NCBI GenBank assembly: GCA_037447605.1
Contig: CM074805.1
Span: 3,110,807 to 3,174,806 of the forward strand
Length of the DNA: 64,000 nt
Direction: 5' to 3'
Source of the DNA: Zygnema circumcarinatum
Taxonomy: Eukaryota; Streptophyta; Zygnematophyceae; Zygnematales; Zygnemataceae
Part shown: positions 49,814 to 60,041 of the stretch, in pieces
How positions within the stretch are numbered: the stretch's first letter is position 1
How the letters are laid out: each line of letters starts with the position of its first letter
Made by a program: the position numbers and the translations under genes
The notes under the pieces: model-generated
The model's database searches: none
Told to the model about the DNA's origin: nothing
What the model saw: the letters and a program-made list of their open reading frames with translations, nothing else

Positions 49814-51155
49814 CCTGTTTGAATTATGGACAGAGGTTTACTTTTTACGAGAAACATGTCTTCGAACAGTTCGCGCAAGAGTTAACCGAGATGCTTGACG
49901 GAGCGAATGCGGTTTGCTTTCATCGCTGTGGTTGATGGAGGCTGGCAACGCTGGTAACTCATGTGAAAATAACCAATCAACTTCAGGAAGCACGGCAGTT
50001 TGATTTTTTGGGTACAGTGGCGATTCTGGCAGGATTGGTATTTTCAAGGCGACGAATTTGTGACAATGCTATGTTGCAAAGTAACAATTGCGCCGCAGAA
50101 ACGTGGCCCATTGCCTGCAGCCTGCCTGTAGCCTGCCTGTTCTAGCAGCAGTCAACTCTCTTCTTGTCAGATGCTTCCAGCACTGCATTCACTTGGCAAC
50201 GATGTTCAGATTTTCTGAGAGATGTTATACTGACTTTATGTCATTCTTGTAGATTTGCTCCAGTTTTCTCAGTATTTCACTTGATGCTGCAAGCAGGCTT
50301 GTAAGGCAACTGCTAGAAAAGCAAGGATCGCACTGTAATGCGTCAAATACTTGGAATTTGTGTTGCCGACTACTTTGTTGCAAAAATATTGTCAAGCACG
50401 ATGTCTGGATTCTGTTCTGGCTCAACATCACATACACTTCAATAAGTTTACAATTCAAAAATTCCTTCCTTCTCCGGAAGTTACAATTAAAAAATGCCTT
50501 CCTTCTCCGGAAGGCCTTTGTTCAGTGGCAATCACCTTCATACATATCGCGAAGACGTGTCTGGAGGGGGGAAATGGTTTCTGATGGTATCAATATCTGC
50601 AATGCCATTCAGGGCTATTGCCTACACCATAGTGAAGGATTTAATTTTTCGAGTTGATTTCTTAATTTTTTTTAAAAGTAACCAGCACGCCATGAACATC
50701 TAGTTGTTGCATTCAGACGCAAATGGATCAGGGAAAGCAACTGGTTGGCATTTCACAATAGCTCCCTGGCAGTTGAGAGCATGCCCCAATCAGTGGTCTG
50801 ACATTAAACACGCGCGCAGGTTCGTCCAAGTTTACAAGGCGAGGGTGTCACCCAGTCATACAACAACACATAGACATAAAATTCACCCGGCATATGGGTG
50901 CACTTTCCAGGTGGCCTTCGCCTCTCCGAGACACAAATAGACAACCAGCAGCCTTCAATGGTCTATATGAAGGCGAACAATGGAGATTGTGAACTAAACG
51001 AAGGACTTCCAGCTTCAAAGTTACACACTATTTACAACAAAATGAGAAGTTGCTTGCACCAAGAGTCACTCGGCAGAACAGGTTATCCCATTGAAGAAAG
51101 AATCGTTATGACAATGCAATTCACTCTCCTGTTGTTCCTCCCTCTCGCTATATAG
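49814..51155. other. Convergent 3' region, TOM9 / thioredoxin
   Basis: 3' flanks of two converging genes. A 33-bp tandem duplication lies at 50448-50513. No other gene was recognised. Confidence 0.5.
50448..50513. repeat. 33-bp tandem duplication
   Basis: Two adjacent 33-nt units, 50448-50480 and 50481-50513, both start TTACAATT and end CCTTCCTTCTCCGGAAG, differing at about two positions. Confidence 0.85.
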
Positions 51156-52361
51156 TTAGGCATACTTTTGGACAAGAAGAAGCAACTTGTCCTTACTAGC
51201 TCCCACCAGTTCATCCGCCTTTTCTCCGTTTACGAAGACCTGAAAGGTAGGCATGGCAGAAATTCGGCACTCCTCTGCGACTTCCTGCATCAGGAAAACG
51301 AGAAAAACATACCCTCATTATACTGCGAGTAGGGTTCTGTATATTTGAGGGATTGAATTTGACATCGCTCAGGAATATCCAGCAAGTTGCCACCAATGCA
51401 GAATATGCTTCACACGTTACACATTGTGAAATAAGAATCCAAATTCCACAATCACAGTGAATGCAGAATGTTTGAACGTCCCTTCCGCCTGCACGCCCTA
51501 AATAAATGCCCACTACTCGCTGTGACATTCATCACCGATGGCACTATACCAGCACATGAAACTAGAACAACGACGAAGAGGAAGCATAGACACCCACCCC
51601 GACGTCATCGACGTCCACCTTCAGGAACATAATGCTGGGGTACTTCGTAGAGCTGCAAAGACCAACACCGATACACAGCGTAAGAGAGATGAGATGTCAA
51701 TGCACAAATTCCTCGAGAATCTCACATCATGCCACTGTTCAGTGAGGGCGGCAAAAGTTTTTTTCAGCTGAGATAGTACTCTCTAACGCAAAAACTGGGT
51801 GAAACTTGCCAGGGCGGAAAGCCTTCTAGCAGATGCTCATATATCGCAGCGTCGGCAGGAGCAACATCGTATCTGGGACATTTGGCACTCACAGCTCAGC
51901 GAAAATAGGGCCTATGACCCGGCAAGGGCCGCACCAGGTTGCAGAAAAGTCCACGATGATCTGAAGGGACACAGAGACAAAGATTGCACTCATGGTCATA
52001 CGCAAGAGACCAATGAAAAAGCGCGAGAGCACTCAACAGCATTAAGCCAAAACATTAACAACCTTTCATAGGATACTGAAACTCGTGAAGTGATTCAAAC
52101 TCCAACCAAAGAATTGACGGCGAAAGAGTCGGATCCAAAGAGGAACGCTATGGAAGAAAGAAACCCGCTATCTGTCATAAATAGCTGCTCCAGGGCATAT
52201 AATCCTCGCAAGCACACTAGGCCAAGGAGACCGAAAAGGCCATGGTTAAGCCTGTAGGGCAAGTGCAGCCTCACCACTTTCGCCTCGTTCTTTGACTGCA
52301 CCATCAACGAATCCCACTGCTCCTTGGAGCCGACCACGATCACGGCACCATGGCCTGCCAT
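51156..52361 (-). CDS. TRXh: h-type thioredoxin
   Basis: Small cytosolic dithiol oxidoreductase, normally reduced by NADPH-thioredoxin reductase. Four exons: 52361-52275, 51960-51893, 51652-51598, 51284-51156; 339 nt, 112 residues. The redox motif WCGPC is in [20 protein letters not shown] (exon 2). [20 protein letters not shown], the cis-proline in [20 protein letters not shown] and the C-terminal helix follow. There is no transit peptide; the N-terminus [20 protein letters not shown] fits an h-type protein. It is head-to-head with the glutaredoxin gene, about 1.5 kb between starts. Subgroup assignment within the h-type is not attempted. Confidence 0.93.
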
Positions 52362-53880
52362 CCCTTCCGATTCTCCGCTCCCGCACCGCTCACGCCTCAA
52401 AAAAGCGGAACAGACCGCTTCCCTGACGCTGGAAATGCGGCGAGAGAGCGTGGAGACGAGCTGCTACTCCTGCAGAGCGAGAGAGGCGGAGGGAGGGAGG
52501 GAGGGAGGGAGGGAGGGAGGGCGAGCGATACAGGCCAAGTCGCGCGGTTAAACTATGGCCGTCTACTTGCAGCGTGCCTGCCTTTCTACTTGCTGCCGCG
52601 CGGTGGTACTTGGGGAGGGGCAGCGCTGGCGCGCTCTTGGAACACGTTTTGGCATTTTCTAGCGAATTGACCGCGGTTGAACACGCGGCTTTGGAAGTGG
52701 AACTTCGCCGGTTGAGTCTTTGAATTCTTTTTTATTTTGCGTGTGGTTCAAAGGTTAAGCAGGTTCAATCACGTGTGGACTCCGCTTAGTTTCCGCCCTT
52801 GACCAAGGCGACGGATTCGGAAGGTCGTCGCTGTGGTTAATCCAGGATCAACTACGCGTGCGACGATGATCGCTGCACTGGACTCGTCGTTGAACCTTGA
52901 CATCGAAATGCATATGGACCGAGGGCGTCACTTTGGAACCACGGCAATGGCGAGCAATGTTACCCGTGGATCCAAAAACGAACGATGTGAGCACGATTCA
53001 AACTCCGTTGTCCAAAGTTCAACTTGAACACGAGTCCCAACCAAAATGAAAGTATCCTACGTGGCATTGATCCCAACCAAAATCATTCAAATTACATTTT
53101 TTTTGTACTTGGGACTCGATCCAACATCAGTTTCCTTTTTTTCTTGGGACTTAGCCCGCAAGTCGAGTAAATAACATTTCGACGTTTTCGAAATAATCAA
53201 ATAGCGCTCCTGGTACGCTACATATCTTGGCTCTCACGAAAGAGGTCGCGACACGTGACGGCCCCTGATTGCTTCTGCGACCTCGCTCAGCGTCGCATGG
53301 TCAAAACCGGTCGCCCAAGGAGCCGCCACGCGGCCTTCAAGGCCGCCCGTACGGTAAGTACGAACGTACGGAACATTGGAAACTGGGGCGAAGCTGCGCC
53401 CCGGCATCATCGCGAGCCTTCGTTTTGGGCAGAGGAAATCACTGACGAAATTGAGATTACGGAAATTAAATTTAGGGGCCCTTCCGCTCGTCTGATTGGT
53501 CGGTAAAGAGAATACGGAAGTGGCAAGTGCAAAGAGGACAGCTGATTGGACTGTTCATGGGACGAAGTGCTGCACAATAAAATTGGCCTCAAGATGAAAG
53601 CCCCCTTGAAGCTTCCTCCTGGAGCGGAGCGGCGGGCGGTCTGTTAATTGCATAAGGGCTGAAAGAAGAGGGAGAGCGAGAGTGTGAGAAGTGAGGAAGT
53701 TTTTTAAACGGCGAGGAGAAGGAGCACTGATTGTTGTATAGTGAAGGCATAACTATTGGAAGAGGACTTGCAGCCGTCGTCGAGCTATACGCTGAGCGGA
53801 CGAGGGTTTCAAGGGAGTCTGAGAGAGGTCGTGCCTTCACAGCAGCGATAGGGAACCAGCTGAACCGGCCGGCCACAGCA
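52362..53880. promoter_or_regulatory. Divergent promoter region, thioredoxin / glutaredoxin
   Basis: 1.5-kb spacer with a (GGGA)n tract at about 52487-52522, inverted CGAGTCCCAA / TTGGGACTCG arms near 53031 and 53109, and a CGTAC cluster near 53349-53370 next to GGCCGCC-rich sequence. No gene was recognised. Confidence 0.45.
52487..52522. repeat. (GGGA)n microsatellite
   Basis: About eight tandem ggga units, 5' of the thioredoxin start. Confidence 0.85.
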
Positions 53881-54259
53881 ATGTCTCTTGCTAAGGCACA
53901 GAAGCTGGTGGCGGACAACGCAGTCATGGTGTTCAGGTGCATGCTCTTTTGAGAATTTCACGATGCAGTTCAGTTCGCAGGTGTGAAAGATACGAATGTG
54001 AAGTGCAACGCAGGACAAGGAGCTGTTCCTTGGCGTCGTATGGATATTTGTACTAAAGCTTGTTCATTTATGTTCATTTAATTATGTTGGATTTGACGGA
54101 ATCGATCAAGCGAGGGAGGCGCAGCAGTTGATAAAGGAAGGCTTTTGTGCGTTAAAGATTTTGTGTTCAATTCGTGACTTTTTTTTGTTAGAATTTTTTT
54201 TTCAGAAAGACTACCCAGTGAGTTTCATGATGAGTACCATTTTCATGCAATCATGAAAA

Positions 54260-54325
<66 letters not shown>

Positions 54326-55269
54326 GAGATTGGTATTGAGACGAAAAATGTTTATTGGCTGGACTCACAGCCTGTTTTTTTTTTTTGGATTTTTCTTACA
54401 GCAAGACTACTTGCCCATACTGCTCGAAAGTCAAGCAGCTTTTTCGGAGTCTTGGTACTTCTCCAAAGGTGAGCTATATAGCCATTGGTGATGTTGTAGG
54501 AACTTGTCGTACCATCATTGAGATTGTTCAGCGGAAAATCATCACGGATTTACTCGGCTCTGTTAGTCTGTACGTGTGTTGTTCCTCGTTTCACATGTAC
54601 AGCTATGTTCAACTGTGGAATGGAATGGAGAAGTGGGAAAAATAGCCTGACTTTTTTTGTGATTTCTTTCTTTATATTATGGTTGTAGTTTTATGAACTC
54701 GACGAAGAAGCTGATGGAGGTGATGTTCAAGGAGCACTAGCTCAATGGACTGGCCAACGCTCTGTGCCCAATGTCTTCATTGCGGGGAAGCATATTGGTG
54801 GCTGTGACAGTAAGTCTTTTCTTTGGAACATTAGTTGCTACTCATTATTATGCGAGAGTATTGCATTTGCATTTGCATTTAGATGCTTCATTTGCTGCGC
54901 GAGGATTACTTTCTTGGTTTTATTGCTACATCCGGTAACGTGTTGCGTCTGTGCCTCATTAAGGCATCGTGTTATGCATGAATAGGCAGTGGGAAAACTA
55001 AGCCTTATGAAAAATCAGTATAGCAATGGCTGTGAAACAAGCTCAGGCCATTGCTCTGAATACCATTGTAGAATGAAGAAGAAAGCAGGACATGAAGGTG
55101 GTCTGGCAGTGGTAGCTTTCCTCCTTCCTGGACGTCCTCTGGTCCATGGCTCTTTGCCTAATTGATTTATCGAGAATCTATCTTGTTGCTTTTCCTGTTT
55201 GCAGACACGGTTGCTCTTCACAGCCAGGGCAAACTTGTCCCTTTGCTCAAGGAAGCTGCTGCTGTTTGA
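53881..55269 (+). CDS. GRX: CPYC-type (class I) glutaredoxin
   Basis: Glutathione-dependent thiol oxidoreductase. Four exons: 53881-53936, 54402-54468, 54689-54809, 55205-55269; 309 nt, 102 residues. The active site is CPYC in SKTTCPYCSKVKQLF. YELDEEADG, the cis-proline segment RSVPNVFIAGKHIGGCDNTV and the C-terminal VPLLKEAAAV match plant GRXC1-C4 proteins. The short N-terminus (MSLAKAQKLVADNAVMVFS) argues for a cytosolic form. Intron 1 carries an AAT microsatellite of about 60 nt at 54262-54325. Confidence 0.94.
54262..54325. repeat. (AAT)n microsatellite in glutaredoxin intron 1
   Basis: About twenty uninterrupted aat units lie inside intron 1, about 75 nt before the exon 2 acceptor. Confidence 0.95.
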
Positions 55270-55872
55270 AGATCCTTGTCCACAAGTTTGAAGTTTGCTT
55301 TGGCTCTCATTTGCTGTGCTCAGCTATCGCGATGCAGAGGGGTTCCCGCAGATTGCTGGCAAGTCGCAAAGAGACCTAGACACAGCGATCTTGATATGCT
55401 TTAGCTTAGGGTTTTGGGCCGTAGTGTGTGAATGTAGTCTTGTTGTTTCGTTTTTTGAACAGCAATTGTGTGTGACGATATATATATTTGCTACGACTTC
55501 AACCTCCTCATTTGATGGCCTTGCCATCGTGAGATCAATGCCACATCGCTTTCTTCAACCTCTATCTAATCCCAACAGGCAATGTAGTACCGCCCTCAAC
55601 TTGTCAAGGATTCTCTCGAGCATGAATGCCTATGAGTATCGCAAAAGGAAACTGAAACAACTGTCGAAACTCCCCATCCAATAACCCAATTCAAAAGAGA
55701 TAGTAAATGGAGAAATGGAGAAATGCTCGATTTTGCATGACAACCGGGAAAGACTTCTAAACTAGCCATCATGTTCTTTTCAGCTTCATCGCCCTGACAA
55801 AAACAGATCTGGAGACAGCTCTCGATGCAGCTGAGAGGTTAAATGAAACGTGAAAAAATTGCACTGCTAGTC
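55270..55872. other. Convergent 3' region, glutaredoxin / SDR-like
   Basis: About 600 nt between stop codons. It contains copy D of the dispersed repeat at 55509-55546. No gene was seen. Confidence 0.5.
55509..55546 (+). repeat. Dispersed repeat, copy D
   Basis: catttgatggccttgccatc followed by gtgagatcaatgccacat. It matches the second half of copies A and B with one or two changes. Confidence 0.6.
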
Positions 55873-58378
55873 CTAAACAACACTAAAAATGTCGATTTTC
55901 TTCGACTGCATAGGCGGAAACTTCTGCAAGCCCCAAAACATACGTCCAGATTTTAGTGAGTGTTGATCTTGTATGCAGGTCCATATCTTCATCACGCCTT
56001 CCTCCGAAACGTGGATCCATTTTCAAACTTAAACTCTTGAAGTTATTTCTGGCATCCCTTGAAGGGCTAAAGCGCAAAAGTGGCCGATGACACATCCTCA
56101 CCTTTTCTGAGTCAATTGCCGCGAGTGTTTTGCCTTCCGCTCGCTTGTCAAACAATATCTTCAATATCTGCATATCCCCACACAAGAGAAGTCTGACTAG
56201 TGTCTGCCTGTTTGTGCCAGATGCAATCCGTCACTTTAGGTCCACTACAGAGGCAAGGATACACAGGCGTTCAGCGGCCGCTCTCGGCAAACAGTACAAA
56301 GGAATAACGCACGGAGTATTCAGGAGTTCACATGACTGGGGACTCACCAACGTGGCGACATCGGCCCGCGTGATGACTCCCACAACAGAACTGTCCTCAG
56401 TCAATATGCCACTTCCCGTTGCAGCCTGCGCCAATCCTCAGGCAGCGCACAGTGACGAACAATCACGCGCCAAGCACCACTGTCATCAGCAGGACATGAA
56501 AAACTAAATCTTTACAGAAATTCAAAAGCTCGTTTAGTTCTTACGAGCACCGTGTAAAGGGACAAACTGTACACACAAACACTCGACAGCGGAGTCAATC
56601 GAGTGCTCGGGACGTTGGGTCAAGGTGGTGGGCTCAGGAAGAGAGCAGATGGTCATACGTCAGAAAGAAGCCCTCCGGGCCTCACAATGGTCCACGCCAA
56701 GCCACTGCTGCGGAGAGCCTCCTCCGCTTTCTCCTTCTCCTGGAGCACTAACCCCAGCACTTGCATAGTTTTCTCGTCAACTGCAGAAGCGCTGTCACCC
56801 GCACCAATGCTCGACACCTGAAAACACACCCAGCATTAAAGCGAACAAAATTTAGAAAAAGGGGGAAAGACAGGGATATGTGATGACGGATAAGTGAAAT
56901 GGATGGTTGGTCTTTGGAAGGACTCACCAAAAGGAACCTGGAGACACCCGCCTTTTTGGCAGCATTGATAGCGTTGATGGCTCCCTCCTGGCCCTCCAGC
57001 GGACCCCTCCCTAACATTTTACGAGCTAGGATAACGTAATACTTCATGCAAAAAAACCATAGAAAGGCACAAATAACTGCTGCTACAAAATCCTCGAAAA
57101 GTTGCAAACTCAATCTGAAAGCCGCCAACCATTGGAAAGTCAACTTAGGCAACGTAGACTGTGAAATGTACTCACAGAATCAACTTTAACGTTCTGCAGT
57201 CCGCCGCCTGCAGAACCCCCCTTCCACGCAGAGGAAAAATGTGAATTCTCAATGGCCCCACTAAATGAAACTGAATGATGAAGGGGGCACTATCAAGCTG
57301 CAAGCTTTGATGAAAATGGACTAAGAAACGATGCTTATGGAGCTCACCCACTGTGCACACAACTGCATCAAACGAATTGGAGCGCAATGTTTTGTCCAAT
57401 GTCTCCGGTGCCATCACATCTCCGATATTGAGCATGGCTCCAAGCTGCTCAATCTCCTTCCGGAACTTATCACCCCGTTGGAATGCAGTCACCCATGAAC
57501 CAGCTGTCGCCAGCTGGCGTACCACATCCATCCCCAGACCTCCCCCACCAACTACAAGCACTGTGGAGCCAACACATAGCCTCCAGAGCAAGGGAAGGTT
57601 AAGAGACTAAGTGTGTCGGAAAAGAAAATGTTGAACTTCAAACAGAAAGAGAAAAGCTCATAGCTACGTCGTACCTCAACAAGCTGCTCTACAAGCAGCA
57701 TTCCTTCTCTATTGTTTCAGTGGTTATTGCACTTCAATGTATTCCTTCTTATCCATCATTTGTTTGGAGTTCTTGGGCGAGTACCCTATGGCCAGCCAAT
57801 CCAATTCTTGTCTCTCAGTTTTTCAGCGTGGGCTTACTTATCATGAGTAACCAGCTTCGCATGCTCTCCACTCGAAAAACCATCGCATTTTCAATTTAAA
57901 ACGCTCCCTTCCTTCGTGTATGTTAAACATTTTGTTGTTCTTTTGACAATTCTCCTTTCAAACCTCCTCATAGTGATAAAACGAGACATACATACTCCGA
58001 CTCCAAGCTCCAAGCCCTGCCCACTTCAGCTCCAGCAAAGGAGGCCTTACCAGTGGAGTTGTCAATGGTCACAGGCTCCGCAGTTTCAGCCGAAGCCTTT
58101 ACGTAACAAGTCCCTCCTCTAGATGGCTGCTCCACTAGTCTCTGATTAAAGCGGCTCTGGAATCCACTTAGAGGGGAAAATCTGCCGGAGCTCCGCAGTG
58201 CTAGTAGCCTCCCATGGGTGCTGTAGTTTGATGTTCTTGCAATCGCTAACCGGTGATAAGAGGAGGCACAAAAGCATGTAAGCAAGTTAGAGAAACCAAT
58301 GCTGAGCTTCAACATAGGCGACGGTAACAGTGGAGAATGAATTATTGGCTCCAGTCTTACAGCGTCTTGAGAGAACAT
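55873..58378 (-). CDS. Atypical NAD(P)-binding SDR/NmrA-like protein, probably plastidial
   Basis: Rossmann-fold protein of the extended/atypical short-chain dehydrogenase group (NmrA, TIC62 and At2g34460-like proteins). Eight exons, first ATG 58378 (or in-frame 58315): 58378-58051, 57560-57348, 57207-57176, 56993-56928, 56817-56659, 56425-56348, 56167-56102, 55923-55873; 330 or 309 residues. The first about 90 residues are Ser/Arg-rich and lack a fold signature, as in a plastid transit peptide. The nucleotide-binding strand is VLVVGGGGLGMDVVRQL; then DAVVCTVG, NAAKKAGVSRFLLVSS, GLAWTIVRPGGL and SVVGVITRADVATL, typical of the family. The active-site Tyr-x3-Lys of classical SDRs is not obvious. 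The short exon 3 and the purine-rich acceptor of exon 4 are the least certain parts, although all phases close. Substrate and partner are unknown. Confidence 0.8.
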
Positions 58379-58510
58379 TACGTTCCTGTTTTTTGCACCA
58401 AAATCGATTAAGCTGCTTCCTCACCAGGCGCAGCAAGAGCTTGGCAGCCGGCTTGCATGGTGCGGTCGTTCCGTTTCAGTTCAGTTGACCCAACCACTGT
58501 CACCCGAGAC

Positions 58511-58520
58511 GCCACGTGGC
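58511..58520. promoter_or_regulatory. Palindromic G-box GCCACGTGGC
   Basis: It lies 133 nt before the first ATG of the SDR-like gene and is identical to those at 33785 and 47705. Confidence 0.5.
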
Positions 58521-58958
58521 ACTCAGACATACCGCCACAAATGCAGCGACACCCTTTACAATGCTAGGCTTCTCTTCGCTTAAACCCTTAATTAAGAAGG
58601 CCTGGCAGGCGCTGTCAGCTCTCTTGTTCTCCGTGCCCCTCAGCCTTCCGTCTTCTCGCAGCATTAAGAATAGCAAAACCCTAAACCCTTGTGTTGCAGG
58701 AGCAGCTCCGGACTCCCCCTCACACAGCAAAGCCCGCCGGACTCACCGGAAGGCGAGACGCGCGGCAGCAGGGGCGCAGCGACGCCAGCGAGGGCGCCCG
58801 CCATGGCGACAGCTCGCACGCACGCAGGGGCGCAGCGACCAAGGGGAGCCCGCACGTGCGGCGGCGAGGCAGCAGGCGGCCACGTCAGCACTCGTCGCGG
58901 CTCTCTGGGCTGCGTCCCTCCGCCCCTGCGTGCGCTCCCCGCGAGCGTGGCCGTCGTG

Positions 58959-58986
58959 TGACGTCATGTGACGTCATGTGACGTGA
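58959..58986. promoter_or_regulatory. Tandem TGACGTCA bZIP-type elements
   Basis: TGACGTCA at 58959-58966 and 58969-58976, then TGACGTGA at 58979-58986, spaced exactly 10 nt (about one helical turn). TGACGTCA is the palindromic site of TGA-class bZIP factors. Confidence 0.5.
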
Positions 58987-60041
58987 CTGGTAAGGTAGTG
59001 TGATGGCGTGGCTCGGGGGATTGCTCGCTCTGTTGGGGCCACGTTCAGCTCAGCGCTGTTCAGTCAATCGCAGTTCTGTTCAGTTTCGCTCGTCGCCGTG
59101 TACAGTAGTTGGGAAGGGCGAGCGCCTGTTCCGTGCAATAAGCGTCGAGCCAATGGGAACGCGACACGTCCGTAGCGGCATGTAGGGACGGCACATCGGG
59201 ACGAACATCATGACGTGTCAAATCGCTTTGGGACGACGTTTTTTCGAAAGCACTAACTTCGGACTTCGCTTTCACAAACTATTTTGCAGGCAGGCCTGTA
59301 CTGGTTTTGTAATCGATTTTATCGGGAAAGGCCAATGATTGACACGCAGTGACAAGCCAAACACGCGAGGGACGACCATGTACAACGTGAACATTTTAGA
59401 ACATGAACACGAACACTAATCTGAGACCGCACGCACAATTTGGCGAACATGGGCGAGCGTGTGCCGCACGACCATGGACATCACGAGCGGCATAAACATG
59501 AGTGCTGAGAGCGACATGGAGCATGAGTCACGTGAACAAATCAAACATGCGCCACCCGAGGGGTTGACGCAGCCGCCGCATGTTCGCGTGCAGACGACAT
59601 CTGCTGCGTGTAGCCTAACTATGAACAGGGTGTGCAGGCGATGGAGCTTGCAGAGAGGGGCATGAGGTCGCTGTGGACTAGCCAACACTGGCAAACTTCC
59701 TAAACTATCAAAGTCCTAATCATATGTCGCTACGACATATCAAATTCCTAACCTTGGGTAGTTCCTCAGAGAACTCCTGACCGGCGATCGTTACTTAAAA
59801 GTTCGTAGTCTAATCAAGGGTAGTCATTAGCCACACTGCAACTTGGGCCCATGAAAGGTGCATCGAACACATGGGAACTGAACCCTAAAACAGGTTCAGG
59901 CCGCCCAGCGCTCACTCGCTTCGCGGGCTCGCTGCCGGGCTGCTCTGCACCCTGCACGCCCTCTCTTCTGAAAGACAAAAAAATCGAAAAGCCGCCGTTA
60001 CGCCCTCAACACCGTGGGCAAGAGTCTGCTCCGACGCCATT

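Larger units (their letters stand above)
58379..60041. other. Intergenic: SDR-like promoter and 3' flank of the next gene
   Basis: GC-rich. It holds a palindromic G-box (58511), a telo-box (AAACCCTAAACCC at 58676-58688) and a triplet of TGACGT elements (58959-58986). Open frames at 58516-58971 and nearby are GC-rich and match nothing known. Confidence 0.5.
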
